Counted from the first letter of the stretch, positions 1 to 11,330 are shown. The stretch is 64,000 nucleotides of DNA from Jaltomata sinuosa (GCA_003996215.1 QJPP01007594.1:1-64000), one strand, 5' to 3'. A program made the numbers and translations. The notes: a model not told the origin generated them from the letters alone.

Positions 1-1
1 G

Positions 2-1054
2 TTTGATTCCATATGGGTGATTGTTGATAGGCTGACTAAGTCAGCACATTTCTTGCCGGTTCGGACTTCTTATGGCGCAGAGAGGTTAGCTCAGATCTAC
101 CTTCGTGAGATTGTTCGGTTGCACGGGGTCCCAGCTTCTATCATTTCAGACCATGGCACTCAGTTCACATCTCAGTTCTGGAGGGCTATTCAGCGAGGTT
201 TGGGTACAGAGGTTCATCTTAGTACCGCTTTCCACCCTCAGACAGGATGGCCAGGTCCGAGAGGACCATTTCAGATTCTGGAGGACATGCTTCGAGCCTG
301 TGTTCTTGACTTTGGAGGTTCTTGGGATCAGTTTGTTCCCTTTGCAGAGTTTGCTTATAATAACAGCTTCCATTCGAGTATCGGCATGGCACCTTTTGAG
401 GCTTTGTATGGCAGGCGTTGCAGATCACCGGTAGGTTGGTTTGATGGTTTTAGTTCTAGGCCACAGAGCACAGATTTGCTTTGAGATTCCTTAGACCGAG
501 TCCGAGTGATTCAGGACAGACTTCGGGCAGCTCAGAGCAGGCAGAAGAGTTATGCTGATCGTAGGCTTCGTGCCTTGGAGGTTAGTGTCGGTGACTTGGT
601 GTTTCTCCATGTATCGCCCATGAAGGGCGTGATGAGATTTGGTAGGCGGGGCAAGCTTAGCCCCAGGTACATTGGGCCGTTTGAGATTCTTCAGAGGGTT
701 GGTAGCGTTGCCTATCAGCTAGCCTTGCCTCTGATGTATTAAGCTATACATCCTGTATTTTATGTTTCGATGTTGCGTCGGTATGTCCCAGATGAGTCTC
801 ATGTGTTGCAGTGGGATTCAGTTCAGTTGGGTGAGGGTTTAGCCTTTGTTGAGGAGCCGGCAACTATTTTGGCCAGAGATGTCAGGAGATTGAGGTCTCG
901 AGAGATCCCGGTTGTTAAGGTTCAGTGGAGGCACCATCCAGTCGAGGAGGCTACCTGGGAGACCGAGAGAGATATGCGGGCTCAGTATCCGCAGCTGTTT
1001 GAGCCTTCAGGTACCCCCTTGACCTTGACTTTCGAGGACGAAAGTCCTTTTTAG
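2..1054 (+). pseudogene. Integrase and chromodomain part of pol, element A
   Basis: Translation runs in one frame from the window edge to the stop at 1052-1054, broken by TGA at 482-484 and TAA at 740-742. The integrase core shows VDRLTKSAHF, the second catalytic Asp in ISDHGTQFTS, and NNSFHSSIGMAPFEALYGRR. The usual QTDGQSERT block carrying the catalytic Glu reads QTGWPGPRG because of three clustered +1 insertions (about 246-272), so the third acidic residue is lost. VSPMKGVMRFGRRGKLSPRY is the usual integrase C-terminal segment. A chromodomain follows (EIPVVKVQWRHHPVEEATWE, then a YPQLF end). Function in an intact copy: joining cDNA to host DNA, with targeting by the chromodomain. This copy is dead. 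Confidence 0.9.
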
Positions 1055-1064
1055 TAGTGGATGA

Positions 1065-4000
1065 TGTAATGACCCTTCCGGTTATTTCCACGTATACATT
1101 TTCCTTGTACCGTTAGAGCTTGTTTGCAGTGGCCCCAAGTCATTTAAGGCTTGTTGGGACTGGTATTTCGGTGCCGGGTCCATTTGTTTGGTCGTATGAT
1201 AAGTTTTGAAGTCAAGCAAGTCGGCAAAAGTTATCGTAAGTTTCTTTAATAAATTTTCTGAACTTTGGGTAAAATGTCTCAGAGCCTTTCTCTCAATATA
1301 TAAAGAGTTAGAAGTCCCCCGAAATACCAAATCGAAGGTCTACGAGTCTAGTTTCAAGCACATAAAACCTCACGTCCAACTAATCTCAGAGTAAAAAGTT
1401 ATGACTATTTTACCGCAAACTATCTGGCAGAAAATGGTTCGCGAACCGGGTCGGGTCAAAATCGATTTAAAGCCTCAACTTCACGTTTTAAAACGCTTTT
1501 TCAGTTCTGAAACAGTGAGAAAACATAAGGGAGGGTTCCAAGAGAGTTCTTGAGTATCAAAATCGTGCGATGGTTAATTGCGAACCTAAATTTAAGAATT
1601 TTATTAGCATCGCGCGTATATTTAAAAATATTTTATTTTAAAGTTATATTTTTTTATTACCTTTTTTAAAGTATTTTAAAGGTCTATGAAAAATACTTTT
1701 ATTATGATATAATTGTGTATGTACTTATTTTATAAGGTTTGTATACATTGTAATATTTTAACGGAGATAGTAAATTTAGTTATGTTAAAAATTATTATTA
1801 TAATATAGTAGGTTTTGTTTGAAATAATTTTCTATGAATTATGATATATTCAAAAAGTTATATTTATTTTACCACGAACTTATGCAATACCCGAGTAGAT
1901 ACATATTGGGAAATGAATATGTTTGGTGTCACCTCCACCTCACACGTGGAGGTGGAGGGAGTGTCCAGCAAAGTTATTGGTAAGTGGTGGCATCACTGGA
2001 AAATTTATCATTTAATTAATTTATAACTTGTCCCCATGATTATTACTTTTCAATTACTGTTAATGAAAAATGAGACCAATTCGTTTCATTGTTTTAATTA
2101 CTGTGCGTGTGATGATATATAGATAGGTACTCCACCTTGTTCTTTCATTCTTGGTTTCCAAGTCAAGCAAATTTATTCGATCAATTTTGCTGTTAATCCA
2201 CGCTAAAGAAACGTTCTTGTGGGAAATTATTTTCGCGTTGGGTTTGATTTTTGGTTCAGAGTTTCTCGGAGCATTTCGGGTTTGAACATCGTTGTTCTAG
2301 CAGCTTGTCGTCGGACGACAGGTAGGTTACGGTTTATTTTTCCTAGACTCCGCATATATAGGATAAAATTGTATTAATGGGCATCCTTGGGTTGGGTTTA
2401 TTAGGTCGGTACCACAGACCTTGACCGCTTCTTTCATGCCCGCCTACTTTTGTTCCTCCGATGTTTGTAGTACTTGCCGATATATTTTATTTACCCTTGT
2501 GGTCCTGTGAGGCCTTGTTGACTCTGGAACATAGAAGGTCGAATTTTGGGAATGTCCGCGAGTCCCGGGCATAGAATTATCCTTCTAGGTTGGTTATGCT
2601 TGCTGAGTAGCTGTGGGCCTGTGCAGGGTCGATAGGTTGGTTGTGAGTTGTTGGGCAGCTATTGTGCTAGATCATATCATTTCCACGCATATTGCCATGT
2701 TTTACTACGGTTTTGGCTTCGGGCCTACTGGCACTATTTTCTACACCTTGCATGGCCCCGGAGGCCCATTTTTTTATGGGAATAAATTGGAAATGGTTTG
2801 ATTTAACTTGTGAATATTCTTGGGTAAAAGAAAGTAAAATTATGATTTAAATCATCAGTTTTACGATTAACGCTAGACTCGGCAGGGACGGGGTGCTAGT
2901 TGAGTTTTCTTGCTACTTGAGATGATTTTTAGCCTCGGTCGGACCGAGCACCTGAGATGACTTTCTACTATTTAGACCCGGTTATGACCGGGCACCCTTG
3001 GAGGGGTTTTTGAGATATTTTCCTACTACTTTAGTCCTAGACAGGGTCTGGGCATGCATATTAGAGACTGGGTCTCTATCTTGAACCCCGACTTGCTTCC
3101 GGATGACATGTTTTGATACTGAGTTTTAGTATGGGGTCAGGGACTTCCATGGACCTTGCCATCCGGGCTTGGGGCTGCGGGCTGCGTGTTCCGTAGGAAA
3201 GGTATACGGTGGAGTATAGGTATACGGGCAGTGTCCTTCCATGGAACCTACCTGCTGGGCCGGATCGGCACCGGAGGAGCTACATACAGAGATACCATTT
3301 CACTTGAGATCTTCATGCATCATATCATTCAGTGTTTGAGGTTCCACCATTGTTTGTTGTTTATTGATTGTACGCTCCAGTAGTATGGGATGCCGAAGGG
3401 TTTGTTTTGACTTGTTTGTGTTCCTCGGTTGTATGGGCGGCCGGGGGACTGTAGGTAGACTCTTGCTATTTACTTGCAGAATTGTTCCCTGTTACGGTTA
3501 AGTATGAAATTGGTTACTGCTAGACTGTTAGTTTCTGGATTTGAGATTAATATGATTGGTTGAGTTTGATTCATGTCTCTAAGCATGCCTATCATTACTC
3601 TTTCTCTCTTCTTCTTACACTTGAGGTTACCGGTATACCGTCCATTTCGTAAACTTATTATGTATACACTGTTATTGCAAGGACCCCAGGTGCGATGTTT
3701 CTTACTTTCACCGGTGCCTATGGTGTATATATTTTGCTTGCTGGCCTCACATGTGGTTCTGTTGACTTCCCTCTGGGCTAGTTCCTGTGTACCTTTTGTT
3801 GATTTCTGTGACTACTTGCTTCTATTCTGTCTGTTACTACGCTTTTATCTTATATGTGCCCAGTCGGCCTATGATACCTACTGGGTACCTTATGCTTCAC
3901 ATTTGGTGCTCACCCTACCCCCTGCATCTTTGGGTGCAGATCTTAGCGTGGGCCATCGCCGTTAGATCGCTGTGATTCATGCTTGGAGATCGGTTGGGGA

Positions 4001-4372
4001 CTACTTCAGACTGAGGGTGAGCTCTTGGCGATCGGAGCTTAGCTTTAGTTTATATTTTGCTTCATGTACTCTATTACCATTCAGAGACATTTGTATATAT
4101 ATTGTTTTGGATCGTTTGCACTCCATGTATGTAGTTTTGGCTCTATACTATGATACCAGGTCTTGGGGTTTGGTTTAGTTTCCGTATATGTATATATATA
4201 CTCCTGTTATCTATTCTCCTCATCTTACTCTCTTACTTTTGCTTTTTAAACTATTCTTCCGCTTACTTGTTAGATAGTAGCCCATTACTAACTGTCGTGG
4301 GCTACGAGAATTGGTTCGCCTACTGGGGGGGGGTTGTAGGTGCCATCGTGACCGAGAAATCGGGTAGTGACA
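1065..4372 (+). repeat. 3' LTR of element A (about 3.3 kb)
   Basis: Starts TGTAATGACCC ten bases after the pol stop; the polypurine tract has decayed to TAGTAGTGGATGA. Ends at GGGTAGTGACA. The sequence is AT-rich with no credible coding capacity; short open frames such as 3573-3965 have no recognisable domain and lie wholly inside the LTR. It contains the perfect palindrome GGTTCGCGAACC at 1436-1447 and a CACGTG-centred hairpin at 1930-1954. At over 3 kb it is long for a plant gypsy LTR. The 5' partner is outside the window, so LTR divergence cannot be assessed. Confidence 0.75.
1930..1954. repeat. Hairpin-forming inverted repeat around a G-box in LTR A
   Basis: CACCTCCAC at 1930-1938 is the exact reverse complement of GTGGAGGTG at 1946-1954, with a 7-base loop. 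The core CACGTG (1943-1948) is a G-box/E-box hexamer, the type bound by plant bZIP and bHLH factors. Whether it drives LTR transcription is unknown. Confidence 0.6.
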
Positions 4373-4813
4373 GCGGACCAACGTTGACTTCTGTTGTAGC
4401 GATATTTTCTCTGCTAGGACGGAGGTTGCTATGGTAGTGTGTCAATTGCTATGGTGGTTGACACGAGATAAAAAGTCGTAAAGTCCCTCAAATTGCCCCA
4501 TTTTATAACACAATTATTTTCTCGATATCCCGGAATAACTCCTTCACGTCAACCTCGATACCGGGTGTTCTACTTACCTGAATTCAATTCTGAAAAGTCC
4601 TCCGGACTCCTATATGTCTTAGCTAATTGGAAAACTAGCTCAAATTAAAACACTTAACCCAATATTTACCCAAATTTCCCTACACCATACCTCGCTCCAA
4701 AACTGACCGAGGCTAGCCTAGCCCAGAATTTCAAACTCCCAAACTCAGAGTTTTCTAACTCTAAAAATTGGCACGAATGGTTTACACATAACGACGGACT
4801 CGATCGTTGCACA
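4373..4813 (-). repeat. Antisense LTR fragment, E-type
   Basis: The reverse complement matches the first ~440 bp of the element E LTRs at 47491 and 54804: same run from a decayed TGTGCAACGATCGAG start (4813 downward) through the GGAGTCCGGAGGACTTTT block and the bases before the CTATAGCGG module. It is cut at 4373 by element A. The rest of this LTR should lie left of A, outside the window. Short coding-looking frames here are spurious. Confidence 0.75.
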
Positions 4814-4833
4814 CTGTGGTATATTTAGTGAGT

Positions 4834-5215
4834 ATAGAATTGCATGATGATATTGTTGGGGGTTTGCGTCCCGCTTACCCTTGAAATTTGTTGTTCAATG
4901 TATAGTTTTATGCAAGAATCTTAGCAATAGGATTTTTAACCTAAATTTTCTTAAACCTTGTTTCGACGTCAATAAGATTGTTCTATGCAACTTATCTATT
5001 CATCAAATGGTTTATTCAGAAAATTTTACAAAATGTCCTTATACCCTATCCCAGTCATTCAATGTGCGATGACTTTACCATATGATGCTTACCTTTGGGC
5101 CTCATGTAATGGTCTGATTCTCTTTGATTTTGACAAAATTGTGATTTACTGTATTTTCAATCCGATAACTGGAGAACACCAATTGATATATATCATACCT
5201 AAAGTCTACAAATAA
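4834..5215 (+). pseudogene. F-box pseudogene, array 1 unit 1
   Basis: Homologous to units 2 and 3. The start codon position reads ATA (4834-4836). The F-box part aligns with ELHDDIV...LPLKFAVQCKVLCK but is broken by frameshifts. The downstream part, LWASCNGLILFDFDKI then FNPITGEHQ, matches the start of the F-box-associated domain. The homologous frame ends at TAA 5213-5215, far short of the ~350-400 residues of plant F-box-associated proteins. Intact proteins of this kind are substrate receptors of SCF ubiquitin ligases; this copy cannot make one. Confidence 0.75.
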
Positions 5216-5953
5216 GTTTGGTAATACATTCCAGGTTGTTGATTACCTAAGTTTGAAAAAAAATATTTTAAACTTTTAAACAATATTGAGTTCTAATTTA
5301 TTTAAAAGTAGAATATTATAAAGATTTGGGTTAAGTTGAGCAGGTAGAGAAAATTATAATGATTTGGGTCAATAATCCGCTTACATAAAAGAAATTTGGA
5401 CATGACATGCAAATCAATATTGAAATATTAATTTTTATTTTAGCGTATTTGATTGACATCGTATATATAAGCTTTTTGAACTCAACTACCAAGTATCACA
5501 TTCATGAATTTTTATTTTACTAATTTATATTTTGTTACTAAAAAGACACGTTTCAATAATTTTATGATATCACTCAAACTCTTATATTAAATAACTTGAA
5601 AATACACGTGCAATACACATGCTACGCACGTGTTCAAAAATTAGTTATTTAAACGTATTTATACTATTATAAAATTATTATATATATTACATATTGTTTT
5701 GGTTTCTTAAAGGGTAAGATTCATTATATATCATCATATCCATTTCGTTGATTGTTCATGTGAATCTTACGAATGATCTCTTCAGAGATTTTTTCGATAA
5801 AGTTGTATACTATTTAGCACCAATGAATATAGAGACTCGTTTTATGTAAAATATTTGATGTATTCCTTTGTTGACTCAAAAAAAAGAATAGGACAAACTA
5901 AGATCATCACATATAACAACAAAGCAGAGGAACACCATAATATATTAGTGAGC

Positions 5954-6336
5954 ATGGAATTACATGGTGATACTGTTGTTGGGATCGTCTCCCACTTGCC
6001 CTTGAAATTTGCAGTTCAATTTAAAGTTCTATGCAAGATTCTTACATGTAAGATTTTTTATCCTAAATTTTTTAAAACTTTGTTTTAACATCAAAAAGGT
6101 TGTTCTAGCCAACTCATCTATTCATCAAATTGTTTTTCCGAAAATTTTGTAAAATCTCCTTAAATCCAATCCAGTTCACTTAATGTGTGACGACTTTACC
6201 CTATGACGTTGATCTTTTCACTTTATGTAATGGTCTGATTCTCTTTGACTTTGATGAAATAATGATTTGTTGTATATTCAATTCGATAACCGAAATGCAC
6301 CAGTTGATATATACCATACCCAAAGTCCACAAATAA
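5954..6336 (+). pseudogene. F-box pseudogene, array 1 unit 2
   Basis: Best-preserved F-box start in the window. From ATG 5954 the frame reads MELHGDTVVGIVSHLPLKFA, then VQFKVLCK, typical of an F-box. It stops at 6086-6088, after PKFFKTLF. A frameshifted remainder keeps the CNGLILFDFDE and FNSIT-like F-box-associated start, ending at TAA 6334-6336. The open frame extends upstream to 5855, but the ATG at 5954 aligns with unit 3 and starts the F-box, so it is the likely ancestral start. Confidence 0.8.
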
Positions 6337-6960
6337 GTTTTTTAATACAGGTAGAGAATATTTATAAGATTTGGGTCGATTCCACTTACATAAAGAAATT
6401 TGGGCATGACATTCAAATCAATATTGTAATATTTTTGTTTTAAAGTATTTGTTGGACTTCATATTGGCCTATTTTGAACTTAACTACTAAGTCACTAACA
6501 AAGTATCACATTCATGAATATTTATTTTTACTAAAATGATCTTTTGTTAAAGAATGTAAGTTTCAATAATATTATGTTATTACTCAAAATATTATACTAA
6601 ATAACTTGGAATGCATGTGCAACACACGTGCGACACACTTGCTAAAAAACTAGTTTATTAAATGTACTTATACTCTTATATAATTATTTTATATATTATT
6701 TATTGATTCATTTTCTTAATGGGTAACATTCATTATTGATCAACATATCTACTTCATTAATAGTTCATGCGTATCTTTTGAATTTCACTTCAGAGATTTT
6801 CCCGATAAAGTTTTATACTACTTAACACCAATAAAAATAGTGACTCATTTCAGGTAAAATATTTGATGTCTTTCTTTGTAGACTCGAAAAAAGAATAGAA
6901 TCGATTAAAGACATGACAAACATCAACAGAGCAAAGGAAAATCGCGGTACATTAGTGAGT

Positions 6961-7335
6961 ATGAAATTGCATGATGATATTGTCGTCTCCCGCTTGCCCT
7001 TGAAAATTGCAGTTCAATGTAAAGTTCTATGCAAGACTCTTAATGGTAGGATTTATTAACCTAAATTTTCTCAAACTTTATTCCAACGTCAATAAGATTG
7101 TTCTATGCAACTTATATATTCATCAAATGATTCATCCAGAAAATTGCATAAAATCTCCTTAAACCCTATCCATGTCACTTAATGTGCGATGACTTTACCC
7201 TAAGACGTTGAGCTTTGTGCCTCATGTAATGGTCTGATTCTATTTGACTTTGATGAAATTATGATTTACTGTGTTTTGAATCCAATAATTAGAGAGCAAC
7301 AATTATTATATTTTACACCCAAAGTCTACAAATAA
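6961..7335 (+). pseudogene. F-box pseudogene, array 1 unit 3
   Basis: ATG at 6961 followed by KLHDDIV, then a small deletion relative to unit 2, then SRLPLKIAVQCKVLCKTLNG in a shifted frame. The later LCASCNGLILFDFDEI and LNPIIREQQ segment is the F-box-associated start. Ends at TAA 7333-7335, the same place as the other units, so the truncation predates the tandem duplication. Confidence 0.75.
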
Positions 7336-7826
7336 GCTTGGTAATACAGGCCAGGTTGTTGATTACCTGAGCCTGAAAAAATATATTTTATATTTTTTAA
7401 AATAATATTGAGTTCTAACTTATTTAAAAGTAGAATTGTAAAGATTTGAGTCAAGTTGAGAGGATAGAGAATATTATTAAGATTTGTCTCAATCATTCAC
7501 TTACCCAAAGGAAATTTGTGCATGGCATGCAAATCAATATTGAAATATTTTTATTTTAGCGTATTTGATTGACATCATATACATAGGCTTTTTGAACTCA
7601 ACTACCAAGTCACTAAAAAAGTATCAAGTTCATGAATTTCATTTTACTAATTTATCTTTTGTTACTAAAAAAATAGGTTTCAATGATTTAATGTTATTAC
7701 TCAAAATCATATACGAAATAACTTGGAATACACATTCAACACACGTGATACGTCGACACACTTGCTCAAAAATTAGTTCTTCAAAAGTACTTATACTATT
7801 ATATAATTATTATATATATTATTTAT

Positions 7827-7987
7827 TGCAACAACCCTCGTTGTGATATTCAGATTTTTATGTGTTTTGACTATTTTTCTCTTTCACATAGTTGTGTTAT
7901 TGTATTCGTGGTTTGTGAGAGTGGTTGGAATGATTCCCGAGGTGTTTAGTTAGATTTTATGCGAGTTTTTTTATTTTGGAAGATTTT
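7827..7987 (+). repeat. K-type LTR start fragment, copy 1
   Basis: Begins TGCAACAACCC directly after the F-box spacer and matches the first ~150 bp of the K LTR at 21405 (same TGTGTTTTGAC, CATAGTTGT and TTTATTTTGGAAG blocks). It is cut by the antisense LTR that starts at 7988. Confidence 0.7.
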
Positions 7988-10900
7988 TATCACGACCCAA
8001 TTTACGATAAATCGTGCAGGCACCTACTCAATTCTAACTCGATAGGAGAACCCCTTGTTTACCCAACATGATAAGCGGGAGACTTTTAAAACCGTAACAT
8101 GATAATAACCAATTTAAAATTTCAAAATCATAATTTAAAAAAGTGAAAACATACAACTGTTTAGAAGATAATAAAATACAACCTTTTCCCCAAAACCTGG
8201 TCTAGACATGTACAAGAGCTACTAATGAAGGACTCGACAAATGAAAATACGACACAACTTCGGTTGTGAGGAGTGAAAACACGAAAGCTGATGGTAGATA
8301 CTTTTCAATCCATGCAATGAGACTTTAGTCAACCTATCACACATCTACACCCAAAAAGGTGTAGCAAGAGTAGTATCAGTACACCACACATACTGGTAGA
8401 TATCACTGGCAGACTAAGATTAGATTACATAATACATGTGTAGAAATCAACATACAACAGATAATCTCAATATCATTACTCAAACAGAAGGTTCCAACTC
8501 AAACACACACCACCCCAAATTTTCATATTTACTCCACTACAACCTATAGGGTCAGTTCCCTTATGTTTCGATTAACTTTAACATTTATCTATAACCTTTA
8601 GCATAGTCAAAAGGCATAACATATTACATATGTTCTCTTCCGACCTACACAAAACATTAGTTACTCATTCGTACTTAATTTGTTATCATTATTACAATTT
8701 CTTACCCACTTCTTAAGTTCACCCAGAAACCATTAGAATTAACCAATTAAACTCTTCTTTGGGCTAAGCCAATCGATGGTCAAGGACACAATAATTATTC
8801 ACGGTCATATCAAGGATAATCAACAAGGATCTAACAGTCATCCATAGATATCAAATATACAACCAAAGACCTAGCAGTCACCAACAATCATCAAGTATAA
8901 CATCCAAGACAAATCAGTCACCAATATAAGTCGGATCACACGAATTACTCAATAATGTACAATCACAATGCAATGTGGATCTCATGTCCACTCAAACTCT
9001 CGGACCTATAGTCTCTGCATCTCACCTATCTCAAAGATCACATCAAGGACTACCCATCTCGCTCATGCATAGCTCAATTACCTTAGTCTCGTCTCACAGT
9101 GTCAATAAATAAATATAAGTGTGTACACACATGCTAATGGGTAGGAGCGGACCTAAGTACAGCCTTCTGGGTGCTCAAGGACCCATTGACCCCGATGCAA
9201 ATTATTTATATCTATATAATAATTTTTTGAAAGATAATAAATTAAGCCAATAGCACCCAATGAACTAAAAGCCCAAGGGTGTTGTGGTCGAGTTCCTCGC
9301 TCGAAGGCTGTGCATTTTGATGAGTGGTTAATCGTTCGATTCTTAGCTACTACAATTATTTGTAGCTACTTTCCTCCTTTTTCCCAATATGAATTATAGA
9401 GTTTCACGTGTTTTTTTCTTGTTTACTCAACTTTTAGTTTTAATTTCCTTTTATTTTTATGTAGTTTTGTGTACTATGGCAAGATAAAAAAGTCATGTCC
9501 AATCACTTTTCTTATTTTTCTTGAATTTTTTTGGCAATTAGGCTAAAAATCCTTCAAGCTAATTTTTTTTCTTCAAAAGGTCAAAAATATTTTTTTTAAT
9601 AATGTGTAATATTAATCTTATATTTTCTCATTAACATTTTAAATTATCCCATTTAAATAATTGTGCACTTATACTAAGTTGATTTGTAGTAACTTTATAC
9701 TAAAAGAAGTGAGCACCTACAAGCCAAACATCCTAGATCTGCCACTGCTAAAGGGTCTTATTTCTATCAAACTAGCCATGACTTGTAGGGGATGCACTAG
9801 GATCCATGTACCATACTGGCTCATGGTACACGATTCATAACAAAGGAACAATATAAAATCCAGACCAGCTCGTGGTACCCACTCCAACTAACATTGGTCA
9901 ACAACAATAACAGTACCAGCTCATGGTACTCAACCCCAAAGCCAAGTGAACCTATGGTTCCAAGTCTACCTTTTAGGATACATCACAGTGAACTTATTAC
10001 ACGTACACTAATCATTTCAAGTTTTTAAATCAGTTTTATGTACACACAGCTTATTCATTCAAGAACAACATGAACACAATCATCATTCAAGCATGTCCGA
10101 GGACCAATCACAAGTCATATAATTCAACCACATAAATGCACTAAAACAAGTCATCACTCTAATTTAAATCAAGTTATTCACACAAGTCTCTTTATCCTCT
10201 GTTCTATGGGAGAAGACTCACCCTTCTTAGTATTAAGTTGCCATAAGTACTCCATCATCAGCCATTACCGAATAACTCATCCACATTATACAGACCACAC
10301 TATCTTACCTCGATTTTATTTTATTACAGGTCAAACTCTAATCTAACCGATTCTTTTTCCTAATATAATTCTCATTAAAATACCATTTCACCCATAATGC
10401 AAGGATTTACAACAACTAGTTTATTCAATTAAACAACCTCAAATCAACCGTGCAAGGTCTGACACACTTCACATATAAGCCATTAAGTATTAACACATAA
10501 ACTAAGTGTTCCTATTTTTAGAAGTTTAATAACTTTGCCATTCTTTTCCACCTTCTAACATTAAGGTTTCGACGTCTACAGACCAAATAACCACATTATT
10601 TATGCATTATCACTCATGGACTCGTTACCCATAATATTTATTAAGATACACATACATAAACATGCTTACTCACAAGATTCTCATTTTATCAATTTATTCC
10701 AACATATTCCATCCAGGCTCCGTGCCCGAAGGCCTAACCATATTGTCTCCGTCAATCACTAGACAATAATTACGAACACAAAATCAAAGTCTTACTATAA
10801 GTTAACCATAACCTACCTTGATATAGAGCTGCTGCTAAAGTGCATGCAACTTGGTCCTTGCTCTCATTCCAGGAATATGAAGAGAGAAACCGTGAGGAGG

Positions 10901-11260
10901 AGGAGGAATTACGCTACTTTCAAGAGATTTTCTTTTATGTTCTAGGGTTAGAACAATTTTTGGGGTATTTTTAGGAGAAGGTCTTCTTTTTAGAAAAGAT
11001 TTGAGAGCTGATTTATGAAATTCTAACATTTTGGTTCGCGGGCTTCACCGCAATGGAACATTCCTCGATGCGGCAAGCTCATTGTGATGAGGCAAGGGTT
11101 ACTACGATGAGTCCTCGCTTGTCACCCCACTTTGACTTTTATTTCAATCCATATTTTATTTTAAACACAATCATAATTAATTCCACAAAAATTTTATAAC
11201 ACAAAAATAATAATTTCTTTCATTTTTTCACAAATTTCTAATAACGACAGAATGAGTCGT
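7988..11260 (-). repeat. Antisense long LTR (about 3.3 kb), copy 1
   Basis: Begins TATCACGACCC (reverse complement of an LTR end) and finishes at GACAGAATGAGTCGTTA, the reverse complement of a TAACGACTCATTCTGTC start. No internal gypsy domains are present, so this looks like a solo or truncated LTR on the minus strand. It contains a hAT-like MITE at 9142-9747. A partner of almost equal length lies at 39986-43242. I see no genes in it; AT-rich noncoding throughout, with a short GC-richer patch at 11034-11117. Confidence 0.7.
9142..9747. mobile_element. hAT-like MITE, copy 1 (606 bp)
   Basis: Flanked by an 8 bp target duplication, CTAATGGG (9134-9141) and CTAAAGGG (9748-9755), with one mismatch. 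Ends are imperfect terminal inverted repeats: TAGGAGCGGACC on the left against CAGTGGCAGATC read inward from the right. An 8 bp duplication with CAGTGGCRGA-like ends fits hAT-superfamily non-autonomous elements. No transposase. The left subterminal region contains GGGTGCTCAAGGACCC, a mutated hairpin that is perfect in copy 2. Confidence 0.65.
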
Positions 11261-11326
11261 TAGCTTGGGATCACTTGTGACTCTAAGCACCATGTTGCAT
11301 CTAGGGGATAGCCTCGGGGCATGACA
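11259..11326 (+). repeat. 5' LTR remnant of element H
   Basis: Matches the last ~68 bp of H's 3' LTR (GTTAGCTTGGGRTCACTTGT, then CTCTAAGCACC and TTGCATCTAGGGG), ending ATGACA at 11326. The other ~2.1 kb of the LTR is missing. Confidence 0.8.
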
Positions 11327-11330
11327 AACT

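Larger units (their letters stand above)
1..4372 (+). mobile_element. Right end of Ty3/gypsy chromodomain element A
   Basis: The window opens inside the integrase of a plus-strand LTR retrotransposon. Integrase core, integrase C-terminal domain and chromodomain are followed by a long LTR that starts with TGTAATGACCC and ends with a GTGACA-type terminus. This order is that of chromoviruses of the Tekay/Del type. The 5' half lies outside the window. The flank right of the LTR is an antisense LTR of another family that is cut exactly at this border, so A inserted into an older LTR; the expected 5 bp target duplication would be GCGGA (4373-4377), but its partner is off the window. Confidence 0.85.
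4814..7826 (+). repeat. Tandem F-box pseudogene array, copy 1 (three units)
   Basis: Three head-to-tail units, each holding a truncated F-box pseudogene, an AT-rich spacer, an ACGTG-rich stretch ending in TTAGT or CTAGT (5641-5645, 6650-6654, 7773-7777), then an AT-rich leader with the shared segment ending TTTGTWGACTC. Unit periods are 1009 and 1123 bp; the middle unit is shorter because of a ~114 bp deletion near 6345 relative to its partner in copy 2. The array ends where a K-type LTR begins. The whole block recurs at 29903-39826. Confidence 0.85.

Noticed and set aside
3573..3965. 130-residue open frame inside the LTR of A, hydrophobic
   Set aside because: Lies wholly in a noncoding LTR, no recognisable domain; hydrophobic composition follows from T-rich sequence.
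5954..6088. Possible functional F-box gene
   Set aside because: Frame stops after ~45 residues of F-box, all six units end at the same truncated point, and most have frameshifts.
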